In this document: positions 1 through 6,850 of the stretch, piece by piece
Numbering within the stretch: the first letter of the stretch is position 1
Layout: the number at the start of each line of letters is the position of its first letter
Assembly: GCA_045119835.1 (NCBI GenBank)
Contig: JBGVED010000060.1
Coordinates: 1 to 19,687, forward strand
Direction: 5' to 3'
Origin: CALVUJ01 sp045119835
GTDB lineage: Bacteria; Bacillota_I; Bacilli_A; RFN20; DUOF01
DNA length: 19,687 nt
Notes under the pieces: generated by a model
What the model was told of the DNA's origin: nothing
Databases searched by the model: none
The model's input: only the letters and a program-made list of their open reading frames with translations
Program-made: the position numbers and the translations under genes

Positions 1-1
1 A

Positions 2-79
2 TGGGGCGGAAGATGGGAATCGAACCCACGCAATGTCTGGTTCACAGCCAGATGTGTTAACCACTTCACCACTACCGCC
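2..79 (-). tRNA. tRNA-His (GTG anticodon)
   Basis: The reverse complement folds as a full cloverleaf. The anticodon stem TCTGG/CCAGA encloses loop CTGTGAA, giving anticodon GTG (His). The T arm is GTGGG-TTCGATT-CCCAT. The extra G at position -1 (base 79) facing discriminator C73 is the identity mark of tRNA-His, and the 3' CCA is encoded (bases 4-2). One acceptor pair is a U5-U68 mismatch; the other six pair. It lies divergent from hisS, the gene for its own charging enzyme. Confidence 0.95.
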
Positions 80-94
80 AGGTAACGCCATATA

Positions 95-123
95 AGTATA
101 ATAAAAACAAAATAAAATATCAA
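95..123 (-). promoter_or_regulatory. promoter of tRNA-His
   Basis: Read on the minus strand, TTGATA (123-118), a 17-base spacer and TATACT (100-95) form a near-consensus housekeeping sigma promoter. The start would fall near base 88, about 9 bases before the mature tRNA 5' end. No other promoter competes in this short gap. Confidence 0.7.
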
Positions 124-149
124 TAGTTATTTAAAAAAATTATATTTAT

Positions 150-178
150 TTGCAATAATTAATCAAAACATGTAAGAT
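150..178 (+). promoter_or_regulatory. candidate promoter of the leader ORF and hisS operon
   Basis: TTGCAA (150-155), a 17-base spacer and TAAGAT (173-178) resemble a housekeeping promoter. The predicted start near 185 would leave almost no 5' leader before the Shine-Dalgarno of the small ORF at 202. No T-box antiterminator, common on Bacillota hisS genes, is visible between here and hisS. Confidence 0.45.
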
Positions 179-201
179 ATACAAGGTAAGGGGGAATTAT
201 T

Positions 202-285
202 ATGAAACAAGCATTATTTAAATATAATAATAGTTTTTATAATTCTCATAAACTTAATAATACAATACGACATTGTAATTTTTAG
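202..285 (+). CDS. 27-residue leader-like small ORF upstream of hisS
   Basis: ATG at 202 follows an AAGGTAAGGGGG Shine-Dalgarno tract (183-194) at good spacing and runs 27 codons to TAG. The peptide begins MKQALFKYNN and ends RHCNF. It is rich in Asn, Tyr and Phe and has two His codons (codons 16 and 24), too few for a classic His attenuator. Only 53 bases separate it from hisS, with no terminator between, so it probably shares the hisS transcript. It has no recognised homologue. It could be a leader peptide, a real small protein, or a chance ORF behind a purine-rich tract. Confidence 0.45.
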   Translation: MKQALFKYNNSFYNSHKLNNTIRHCNF

Positions 286-338
286 TATTTAATAAAAATA
301 ATAAAAAATAAGCTATAAAAGAAAAAGGAGAATATAAA

Positions 339-1655
339 ATGAATAAATATACAGAACCAAGAATATTATCTGGTTTTATGGAGTTATTGCCTGAAGATCA
401 AATAATATTTAATAATATGAAAAATATAATTGAAGAGACTTATACAGAGTTTGGCTTTTTACCTATGGACAATCCAATAATTGAATTAAGTGAAGTATTG
501 CTTGCTAAAGCTGGAGGAGAAACAGAAAAACAAATATATCGTTTTAACAAAGGAGATAATGATTTATCTTTAAGATTTGACTTAACTGTTCCTTTGGCTA
601 GATATGTTTCTATGAATTATGCTAATCTAGTTTTTCCATTTAAAAGATATGCAATAGGGAAAGTTTATAGAGGAGAAAGACCACAAAAAGGAAGATATCG
701 CGAATTTTATCAATGTGATATAGATGTAGTAGGTAGTGAAAAACTTGATTTAATGTATGATGCTGAAGTTCCTACTATTATTTACAACATACTAAAAAAA
801 TGGGGATTTGATAACTTTACTATTAATTTAAATAATAGAAAGGTTTTAAAAGGATTTTTTGCTAATCTAAATATAACAGATGAAGATTCAGCAGAAATAT
901 TAAGAATAGTAGATAAAATGCCAAAAATAGGTAAAGAAAATGTTATTTTAACGTTAAAAGATTATAATATCAGCGAAGATAATATAGAGAAAATTATTAA
1001 TTTTGTAGAAATAGATGGAAGTTATAAAGAAGTTATTAATAAAATTAGATCATTAAATATTGAAAATGAAATATTTATTGAAGGAGTAAATGAATTAGAA
1101 TTTGTATGTGATAACATGTATAAATTGGGTGTTCCTTATGAAAATTATAAAATTAATTTAACTATTACTAGAGGACTAGATTATTATACAGGAACAGTAT
1201 ATGAAACATTCTTAAATGACTATATGTCAATTGGATCAGTTAGTAGTGGAGGAAGATATGATTCATTAACTAAATATTATACCGATAAGTCTTTCCCAGG
1301 AGTTGGTATGTCAATTGGCTTAACTAGATTATTCTATGTATTTAAAGAATTAGGAATAATTAAAACAGAGAAAAAATGCACATCTGATGTAATGGTATTA
1401 TCACTTGGAGAAGATGACGCTGCATTTAATATTGCTACAAAACTTAGAAAAGATGGAATTAAAGTTGATATGTGTTATATTGCTAAGGGTATGAAACAAA
1501 AAATGCAATACGCAAGTAGACTAATGATTCCTTACGTTATTTTGCTAGGGGAAGACGAAGTTAAAAATAATCTTGTAGCGCTAAAAAACATGAATACAGG
1601 AGAACAAGTATCAATTAGCTATCAAGAAGCTTTAAAGATACTAAAAACTAAATAA
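339..1655 (+). CDS. hisS: histidine--tRNA ligase (HisRS)
   Basis: This class II aminoacyl-tRNA synthetase charges tRNA-His with histidine using ATP, acting in the cytoplasm as a dimer. At 438 residues it is normal length. Motif 2 is YRGERPQKGRYREFYQ (residues 110-125). The histidine-binding signature RGLDYYTGTVYE is at 278-289, followed by SGGRYDSL (303-310) and motif 3 PGVGMSIGLTRL (320-331). The C-terminal 95 or so residues are the anticodon-binding domain. ATG at 339 follows AAAGGAGAATATAAA, a strong Shine-Dalgarno. It is the first full-length gene of a hisS-truB-TrpF-like operon: truB begins one base after its stop. The divergent tRNA-His gene next door encodes its substrate. Confidence 0.97.
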   Translation: MNKYTEPRILSGFMELLPEDQIIFNNMKNIIEETYTEFGFLPMDNPIIELSEVLLAKAGGETEKQIYRFNKGDNDLSLRFDLTVPLARYVSMNYANLVFPFKRYAIGKVYRGERPQKGRYREFYQCDIDVVGSEKLDLMYDAEVPTIIYNILKKWGFDNFTINLNNRKVLKGFFANLNITDEDSAEILRIVDKMPKIGKENVILTLKDYNISEDNIEKIINFVEIDGSYKEVINKIRSLNIENEIFIEGVNELEFVCDNMYKLGVPYENYKINLTITRGLDYYTGTVYETFLNDYMSIGSVSSGGRYDSLTKYYTDKSFPGVGMSIGLTRLFYVFKELGIIKTEKKCTSDVMVLSLGEDDAAFNIATKLRKDGIKVDMCYIAKGMKQKMQYASRLMIPYVILLGEDEVKNNLVALKNMNTGEQVSISYQEALKILKTK

Positions 1656-1656
1656 A

Positions 1657-2517
1657 ATGGATGGGGTTTTACTTGTAAATAAAAAAGAGGGTATGACCTC
1701 TTTTGATATAGTTAGAAAAATTAAAAAAACACTAAATACTAAAAATGTAGGACATTGCGGGACCTTAGATCCTCTTGCAAAGGGACTATTAGTAGTAACT
1801 ATAGGTAAAGCTTTAAAAATATCTCGTTTTTTAGAAAGTGATGAAAAAGAATATATAGCAACTATTAAACTAGGTGAAAGAACACCAACCTTGGATAGAG
1901 AGGGAGAAATAATTGAACGAAAAGAAATAAGTGCCTTTACAAAAGAAGATATAATTAAAGTGTTTAATTCACTAATAGGAAATATAAAACAGAAACCACC
2001 CATTTATAGCGCTTTAAGCATCAATGGTAAAAGATTATATGAATATGCTAGAGAAAACATAGATGTAGAAATAAAAGAAAGAAATATAGAAATTAAAAAT
2101 TTAGAATTATTAGATTTTGGTAATGATTTTATAAAATACCATGTTGTATGCTCAAAAGGAACTTACGTAAGAGTGTTATGCGAAACAATAGCGAATAAAC
2201 TTAATAATATTGGGTATATGAGCGATTTAATTAGAACTAGAATTGGCAAACTTACCTTAGATAATGCTTATACTTTAGAAGAAATTGAAAATAACAATTA
2301 TAAATTAATCGATATAGAAAGTTCATTAACTAATTTTATTGTATTAACTTTAAAAGACAGAGAGTTATATAAGGCAAGTAATGGTAACGTTTTAGATTTT
2401 TATATTGAAGGAAATGTGCTAGTAGTAGATGAAACTAGAAATGTTATTGCATTGTATGAAGGGGATAAAGAAAATAATAGGTTAATATGTAACAGAGTTT
2501 TAAAGGAGAGAGAATAA
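1657..2517 (+). CDS. truB: tRNA pseudouridine(55) synthase TruB
   Basis: TruB converts U55 of the tRNA T loop to pseudouridine. The 286 residues match the family's usual size. The N-terminus DGVLLVNKKEGMTSFD is family-typical. The catalytic motif HCGTLDPLAKGLL (33-45) contains the nucleophile Asp38. CSKGTYVRVL near residue 165 is the second conserved RNA-binding block. A short C-terminal region beyond residue 225 may be a reduced PUA-like domain. The ATG lies one base after the hisS stop and has no clear Shine-Dalgarno, so translation is probably coupled to hisS. The next gene starts immediately after its stop. In most bacteria truB neighbours rbfA or ribF, so this placement behind hisS is unusual. 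Confidence 0.95.
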   Translation: MDGVLLVNKKEGMTSFDIVRKIKKTLNTKNVGHCGTLDPLAKGLLVVTIGKALKISRFLESDEKEYIATIKLGERTPTLDREGEIIERKEISAFTKEDIIKVFNSLIGNIKQKPPIYSALSINGKRLYEYARENIDVEIKERNIEIKNLELLDFGNDFIKYHVVCSKGTYVRVLCETIANKLNNIGYMSDLIRTRIGKLTLDNAYTLEEIENNNYKLIDIESSLTNFIVLTLKDRELYKASNGNVLDFYIEGNVLVVDETRNVIALYEGDKENNRLICNRVLKERE

Positions 2518-3165
2518 ATGAGAGTTCAAATAGCAGGAATTAAAACAATTGAAGATGCATTGATGTGCGTTAAATACGATTGTGATGCAATAGGTTTACT
2601 TGTAGGAAAATCACATAATTCTGATGATTTTATTAGCATAAATAAAGCTAAGGAAATAATTGAAGCATTACCTCCTTTTGTTTCTTCAGTTATCATAACT
2701 CATTTAGAAGATGGTAATGAAATAATAAATATTTTAAAAGAAACAAATGCTAATACAGTTCAACTACATTCATATATTAAAGAAAGTGAAGTAAGAAAAA
2801 TAAAAGAAGCTATGCCATATATAAAAATTTTAAGATTAATGCATATTAGTGAAGATGGGAAAATATTAAATGAATTAGAAAAAGATTTTATAGGGGACTG
2901 CTTGTTTTTGGATTCTATCAATACAAAAACAAATCAATTTGGAGGAACTGGCTTAACTCATGATTGGAATAAAAGTGCTGAGATTGTAAAAAACTCTAAA
3001 TTACCTATTATTCTAGCAGGAGGACTTAACCGTCATAACGTAGCACAAGCAATAAATATCGTAAAACCATATGGAGTAGATACAAATTCTGGTTGTAAAG
3101 CAAATAATGGATATCGAGATGAAGAAGCGACTAAAGCATTTATTGAAAATAGTAAAAAAGCTTAG
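2518..3165 (+). CDS. TrpF-like (phosphoribosylanthranilate isomerase fold) protein lacking catalytic residues
   Basis: The 215-residue (beta/alpha)8 protein aligns along its length with TrpF, which isomerises N-(5'-phosphoribosyl)anthranilate in tryptophan synthesis. Visible family blocks are LPPFVSSVI (51-59), VQLH (81-84), LFLDS with the acid Asp132, FGGTGLTHDW (141-150), AGGLN (167-171) and VDTNSG (187-192), the last two forming a phosphate site. The general-base Cys of the KICG motif is Ala6 (QIAG), and the active-site Arg of the SKRYIS motif is Asp37 (SDDFIS). No other trp genes are in the window. A conventional TrpF activity is therefore doubtful; a diverged paralogue acting on another phosphorylated sugar is an inference. 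The Shine-Dalgarno AAGGAGAGAG lies inside the truB end. The stop codon sits in a terminator hairpin. Confidence 0.75.
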   Translation: MRVQIAGIKTIEDALMCVKYDCDAIGLLVGKSHNSDDFISINKAKEIIEALPPFVSSVIITHLEDGNEIINILKETNANTVQLHSYIKESEVRKIKEAMPYIKILRLMHISEDGKILNELEKDFIGDCLFLDSINTKTNQFGGTGLTHDWNKSAEIVKNSKLPIILAGGLNRHNVAQAINIVKPYGVDTNSGCKANNGYRDEEATKAFIENSKKA

Positions 3166-3180
3166 TTGCTTTTTTCTTTA
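3154..3180 (+). terminator. weak intrinsic terminator after the TrpF-like gene
   Basis: AAAAAAGC (3154-3161) pairs with GCTTTTTT (3168-3175) around loop TTAGTT, followed by CTTTA. The stem has only two G-C pairs and the TAG stop lies in the loop, so termination may be partial. Confidence 0.45.
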
Positions 3181-3196
3181 ATAAAATATTTAGTAA

Positions 3197-3205
3197 TGAT
3201 ATAAT
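3197..3205 (+). promoter_or_regulatory. extended -10 promoter of ruvAB
   Basis: TGATATAAT is a perfect extended -10 (TGnTATAAT). The -35 region 17 bases upstream (TTTAAT) is weak, as expected for this promoter type. The start near 3212 would nearly coincide with the ruvA Shine-Dalgarno AAGGTGAT. Confidence 0.65.
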
Positions 3206-3222
3206 AAAAAAGGTGATAAATT

Positions 3223-3789
3223 ATGATAGGTTTTTTAAAGGGAAGAATAGAACATATTACAATAGAAAATATATATTTAGATGTTGGCGGAGTAGGGTAT
3301 GAATTATTTGTTCCTAATCCTGAAAAATATCATTTATATGATGAAGTTATGGTACATACATATTTAGCTATTAGAGAAAATGATGTTACTTTATATGGAT
3401 TCTTTACTAAAGATGAAAAAGAATTATTTATGAAGCTGATTAGTGTTAAAGGTATCGGTCCTAAAAGTGCAGTAGGAATGTTATCTAAATCAAGCTATGA
3501 AGGAATAATCGAAGCAATTGAAACTGGAAACTTAGGATTCTTAAAGAAATTACCAGGTATTGGACCAAAAGCAGCAGGGCAAATTATTCTTGATTTAAAA
3601 GGACATTTAAGAGTAGATGCTGCTCTTCCTGTTAAAGAAAATCCAGTATTCAAAGAAGCAAAAGAAGCATTAAAAGGATTTGGATTTAAAGCTCAAGAAA
3701 TAGATAATGCTTTAAGTAAAATTAAAGAAGAAAATATTGAAGTAAGCGATTGTATATTTAAAGCTTTACAATTTTTAAATAGAAAGTAG
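3223..3789 (+). CDS. ruvA: Holliday junction branch migration protein RuvA
   Basis: RuvA binds four-way DNA junctions as a tetramer and loads the RuvB motor. The 188 residues are slightly shorter than the usual 200 or so. Residues 1-62 are the N-terminal OB fold (MIGFLKGRIEHI, then the GGVGYELFV strand). Two helix-hairpin-helix elements follow: SVKGIGPKSA (74-83) and LPGIGPKAAGQIILDLKG (110-127). The last 45 residues are the flexible domain III that contacts RuvB. AAGGTGAT is the Shine-Dalgarno. ruvB follows after 7 bases, so the two are co-transcribed and co-translated in nearly constant ratio. Confidence 0.97.
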   Translation: MIGFLKGRIEHITIENIYLDVGGVGYELFVPNPEKYHLYDEVMVHTYLAIRENDVTLYGFFTKDEKELFMKLISVKGIGPKSAVGMLSKSSYEGIIEAIETGNLGFLKKLPGIGPKAAGQIILDLKGHLRVDAALPVKENPVFKEAKEALKGFGFKAQEIDNALSKIKEENIEVSDCIFKALQFLNRK

Positions 3790-3796
3790 GGGAAAT

Positions 3797-4798
3797 ATGG
3801 ATAGATTATTAGATAATAATAGAACTAGCGAAGATGAAAATGAATTATCTTTAAGACCATCTACTTTAGAAGAATATGTAGGGCAAAGTGCAATAAAAGA
3901 AAACTTAAAAGTTTTTATAAAAGCTGCACTTGAAAGAAAAGAAACATTAGATCATGTTTTATTATATGGTCCTCCAGGCCTTGGAAAAACAACACTAGCA
4001 CATGTTATAGCAAATGAAATGAGAGGAAACATTAAAGTAGTAAATGGTCCATCTATTGAAAAAAGCGGTGATTTAGCAGCTATACTTGCTACCTTATCTC
4101 CAGGAGATGTCTTATTTATAGATGAAATACACAGACTTCCTAGAGTTGTAGAAGAAGTTTTATATAGCGCGATGGAAGATTTTTCAATTAGTCTAGTAGT
4201 AGGTAAAGATAGTGGAGCGCGTTCAATCAATATAGATTTACCTCCATTTACATTAGTAGGTGCAACAACTCGAGCAGGTGACTTATCTTCTCCATTAAGA
4301 GATAGATTTGGTATTGTCTCTAAACTTGAATATTATACTTTAGATGAGTTATCAGCCATTGTAAAAAGAACATCTAAAGTATTTTCAATGGATATAGATG
4401 AATTAGCAAAAGTTGAAGTTGCTAAAAGAAGTAGAGGAACACCTCGTATTGCAAATAGACTCTATAGAAGAATTAGAGATTTTGCTACAGTTAAAGGATT
4501 AAAAACTATTGATATGGAAACGACCATTTCTTCATTAAATGCTTTAAAAGTAGATGAATTAGGATTAGATGATGTAGATATTGCTTACTTAAAAGGAATT
4601 ATAGAAAGATTTAAAGGAGGACCTGTAGGAGTAGAAGCAATAGCACTAGCTATAGGAGAAGAGGTAACTACTCTAGAAGATGTATATGAACCATACTTAC
4701 TTCAAATAGGAATGATAAATAGAACCCAAAGAGGAAGAATGGCAACAGAACTTGCTTATAAACATTTAAAAATTAGTTTTCAAGAGACCTTATTTTAA
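3797..4798 (+). CDS. ruvB: Holliday junction helicase RuvB
   Basis: RuvB is the hexameric AAA+ ATPase that drives branch migration with RuvA. All family landmarks are present in 333 residues: Walker A GPPGLGKT (58-65), Walker B FIDEIH (107-112), sensor GATTRAGDLSSPLRDRFG (155-172) with the arginine-finger region, sensor 2 GTPRIANRL, and the C-terminal winged-helix motif RTQRGRMAT. The Shine-Dalgarno is AGGGGAAAT just after the ruvA stop. The last four codons and the stop form the 5' arm of the downstream terminator. In Bacillus queA, tgt and yajC follow ruvB; here they are absent and an unknown gene follows. Confidence 0.98.
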   Translation: MDRLLDNNRTSEDENELSLRPSTLEEYVGQSAIKENLKVFIKAALERKETLDHVLLYGPPGLGKTTLAHVIANEMRGNIKVVNGPSIEKSGDLAAILATLSPGDVLFIDEIHRLPRVVEEVLYSAMEDFSISLVVGKDSGARSINIDLPPFTLVGATTRAGDLSSPLRDRFGIVSKLEYYTLDELSAIVKRTSKVFSMDIDELAKVEVAKRSRGTPRIANRLYRRIRDFATVKGLKTIDMETTISSLNALKVDELGLDDVDIAYLKGIIERFKGGPVGVEAIALAIGEEVTTLEDVYEPYLLQIGMINRTQRGRMATELAYKHLKISFQETLF

Positions 4799-4815
4799 AT
4801 AAAAGGCCTCTTTTT
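4783..4815 (+). terminator. intrinsic terminator of ruvAB
   Basis: AGAGACCTT (4783-4791) pairs with AAGGCCTCT (4803-4811) with a single A-C mismatch, followed by a T run to 4815. The 5' arm lies within the ruvB coding end. Confidence 0.8.
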
Positions 4816-4830
4816 GTTAAAAAAAAGTTG

Positions 4831-4859
4831 TTGAAAAGGATAACAAAGTAAACTATAAT
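4831..4859 (+). promoter_or_regulatory. strong promoter of the small-protein pair
   Basis: TTGAAA (4831-4836), a 17-base spacer and a perfect TATAAT (4854-4859) make the best-matching housekeeping promoter in the window. It drives the unknown gene at 4884, whose Shine-Dalgarno is TAAGGGG (4868-4874). Confidence 0.75.
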
Positions 4860-4883
4860 CTTTATTGTAAGGGGCTGATTAAA

Positions 4884-5327
4884 ATGGATAGAGATGTAGC
4901 TATTTTAAAATGCGACAAAACAAATAATAAAAAGGAATTAGTTTATATCGTGTCAGAATCTATATTTGATATACAAAGAAAAAACGCTAGTAATTTGTAT
5001 GCTTTTAAACAATTAGTAGAACTAGAAAGACTAGCAAAAGGTGATGACTCTTTTTCATATGAGTTTAAATTAATTAATGAGGAAGACTTTGAAATATACA
5101 TGGCTAATTGTATTTTAAATGATAAAAAAAGTGCACCACATGGATCATTTTTTTCTTTTTTAATATACTACTCTAGACAAATAGATGAATTTATAAATGA
5201 TGAACCTTCAAAAATAATTATGACAAATCATACAGTACAGACATTAATAGATTGGGCTAAACGAAATTTAAAAGAGCAAAATGATGATCAAATAAGTATT
5301 AAACAATTAAAGAGAGGAAATAAATGA
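4884..5327 (+). CDS. unknown small protein A (147 aa), first of four related proteins
   Basis: I do not recognise this family. The protein is soluble, with no signal peptide or membrane helix. It has an N-terminal beta pair (DVAILKC, LVYIVSE), a charged helix (residues 37-52), a strand-turn-helix block FSYEFKLINEEDFEIYMANC (57-76) ending ILND, and a C-terminal amphipathic helix. The pattern N-L-x-x-F-K-x-L-x-E, then Y-E, then E-[ED], then N-x-I-L-x-D recurs in small protein C at 6851, suggesting a common ancestor. It has its own strong promoter. Its TGA stop is followed one base later by the ATG of the next gene, so the two are translationally linked. It occupies the place where Bacillus has queA-tgt-yajC. 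Confidence 0.85.
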   Translation: MDRDVAILKCDKTNNKKELVYIVSESIFDIQRKNASNLYAFKQLVELERLAKGDDSFSYEFKLINEEDFEIYMANCILNDKKSAPHGSFFSFLIYYSRQIDEFINDEPSKIIMTNHTVQTLIDWAKRNLKEQNDDQISIKQLKRGNK

Positions 5328-5328
5328 T

Positions 5329-5778
5329 ATGGATAAAAAAATTGTAATAGTTAAAAAAAGTAAAGAAGAAACTATAAAAGCTTATATTACAAAAGAAACT
5401 ATGAAAGAAATTTACACGAATTTATATTATTGCGATACTCTAAAAGCGCTTGAAAGAATTAACAAAGCAGTAGACCCTAATTTTATAAATATAGAATTAG
5501 AATTTGCAGATGCAGATGATATTTATTTAGAAAGTTTTAATTTGAAATTAAAAAATAGAGAAAAGATAAAAAGCTATACTAATTTAGGTAAGTATATTAT
5601 TGAGTATGCTGAAAATTTAAGTTATAAAGTTAAGGATTCAAATATAAGAACTTTATTAACCTCTATAAGCACAGCTGATAACCTTGAAGAGAAAAAAGTT
5701 ATTATAAAAAAATTAGATGATTTGTCATTTAATTTTGCAATGGAACAAGCGCATAATAGAACAGAGAAAAGAAAATAA
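5329..5778 (+). CDS. unknown small protein B (149 aa)
   Basis: Unrecognised and soluble, 149 residues, rich in Lys, Glu and Asn. Predicted order is an N-terminal strand (KIVIVKKS), a second strand (IKAYITKE), a helix with ALERINKAV, a strand INIELEFADADD at about 50-61, then helices to a basic C-terminus (RTEKRK). This follows the same strand-strand-helix-strand-helix plan as proteins A, C and D, but residue identity with them is low, so membership is tentative. The Shine-Dalgarno AGAGAGG is about 12 bases upstream, and start coupling to protein A is likely. Its TAA abuts, with no spacer, the stop codon of the convergent membrane protein gene. Confidence 0.8.
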   Translation: MDKKIVIVKKSKEETIKAYITKETMKEIYTNLYYCDTLKALERINKAVDPNFINIELEFADADDIYLESFNLKLKNREKIKSYTNLGKYIIEYAENLSYKVKDSNIRTLLTSISTADNLEEKKVIIKKLDDLSFNFAMEQAHNRTEKRK

Positions 5779-6132
5779 CTATTTGCTGATATTAACACCT
5801 AATATTGTACCAATAATTATTAAAATTATTTTACTTACAAATTTTATAATTGAATAAATATTTGTAAAATTAAAACCTATTATTAAATTTATAGAAACAT
5901 ATATTAAAGAAAGGAAAAAACCATTTATTAATCCTTTCTTTTTTATTTTTAGTCCTAGAATTACAGCTGCTATAAAAAACAATAAAATAGATAAAATAGT
6001 ACTAACAATATTACTACTAGCTAAGCTCAATAAATTATTTTGTTTTAAAATGGTTAAAACAAGAGAAAATATTAAAGTAGATAATAAAATAAACATTAAA
6101 GATACTGTATAAGATTTTAAAGTTGTTTTCAT
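5779..6132 (-). CDS. small four-helix membrane protein (YrzE / TIGR04086-like)
   Basis: This 117-residue protein is almost entirely hydrophobic, with four predicted membrane helices at about 9-29, 40-62, 68-88 and 94-113 and basic loops (KIKKKG). The family has no established function. Size, helix pattern and position next to a DUF421 gene and upstream of spoVB and secDF match Bacillus YrzE (TIGR04086). Here it is inverted relative to the Bacillus order. A strong AGGAGGT Shine-Dalgarno (6145-6139) supports the start. A TATAAT on the minus strand at 6188-6183, inside the divergent gene, could be its -10. It ends flush with the convergent gene and has no visible terminator. Confidence 0.75.
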   Translation of the reverse strand: MKTTLKSYTVSLMFILLSTLIFSLVLTILKQNNLLSLASSNIVSTILSILLFFIAAVILGLKIKKKGLINGFFLSLIYVSINLIIGFNFTNIYSIIKFVSKIILIIIGTILGVNISK

Positions 6133-6175
6133 AATAAAACCTCCTATTTAAATCTATGAAAGGAAGATGTTATTT

Positions 6176-6823
6176 ATGATGGATTATATATTAGTTATAG
6201 GCAAAACATTATTATTTTTAGCAGTAATAATTATTCTTTTAAAAATAATGGGAAAAAGAGAACTAGGACAATTAAATGCTTTTGATATAGTAGTTTTTTT
6301 TATGATATCAGAACTATTTTCACTTTCTATAGATAAACCTCATGAAGACATTTTATTCTCTCTAATACCAATACTAATAATATTTTTGATGCAGATAATA
6401 ACTTCTTATATAGTTTTAAAAAGTAATAAACTAAGGAAAATACTTGAAGAAAACCCAACACTAATAATAAATAAAGGCATAATAGATATTAAAAAGATGA
6501 GAAAGTTAAGATATAACATAGACGATTTAATGGAACAAATAAGACTAGATGGAGTGGATAGCATAAGTAATGTTGAATATGCAATATTAGAAAGCAACGG
6601 ACAATTAAGCATAATAGAAAAAGGAAAAGAAAAAACCTTAATTCCTTTTCCTATAATAAAAGATGGAGAAATAGATAATAAGGTATTAGAGGTGTTAAAC
6701 AAAGATAAAAATTGGCTTTTAAATTCATTAAAACAAATAGGCTATACTAATGAAAAAAACATTTTTTTGTGTATGATAGAAAAAGGTGAAAATTTATTTG
6801 TGATTGAAAAAAAAAATAATTGA
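6176..6823 (+). CDS. DUF421 domain membrane protein (YrbG/YetF-like)
   Basis: This 215-residue protein has three N-terminal membrane helices (about 4-22, 33-50, 58-78) followed by a cytoplasmic DUF421 domain. Diagnostic blocks are KIMGKRELGQLNAFDIVVF near 23-41, EENPTLIINKGIID near 93-106, and DDLMEQIRLDGVDSISNVEY plus AILESNGQLSI near 119-149. Family function is poorly defined; in Bacillus YetF-type proteins are linked to spore and stress phenotypes, and YrbG lies in the same spoVB-secDF neighbourhood. ATG 6176 is preferred over 6167, because the AAAGGAAG Shine-Dalgarno touches 6167 directly; ATG 6179 is also possible. It diverges from the YrzE-like gene by about 43 bases. Two small unknown genes follow in the same operon. 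The stop is TGA. Confidence 0.9.
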   Translation: MMDYILVIGKTLLFLAVIIILLKIMGKRELGQLNAFDIVVFFMISELFSLSIDKPHEDILFSLIPILIIFLMQIITSYIVLKSNKLRKILEENPTLIINKGIIDIKKMRKLRYNIDDLMEQIRLDGVDSISNVEYAILESNGQLSIIEKGKEKTLIPFPIIKDGEIDNKVLEVLNKDKNWLLNSLKQIGYTNEKNIFLCMIEKGENLFVIEKKNN

Positions 6824-6850
6824 TGTTAAAATATTTCTGAGGTGTATAAC

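Noticed and set aside
90..338. T-box or other known riboswitch upstream of hisS
   Set aside because: No GGGTGG/ACCGCG-like antiterminator core, specifier loop or terminator hairpin could be found in this short A/T-rich leader.
1641..2003. Minus-strand open frame of 120 codons inside truB
   Set aside because: It lies wholly in a well-supported gene, has no Shine-Dalgarno and encodes a Ser/Phe/Ile-rich shadow sequence. The other antisense frames in ruvB, the DUF421 gene, secDF and the transglutaminase-like gene were rejected for the same reason.
4884..6823. Possibility of genetic code 4 (TGA as Trp)
   Set aside because: All Trp codons seen are TGG, reading frames contain no internal TGA, and two genes end in TGA; readthrough would add only two or three residues.
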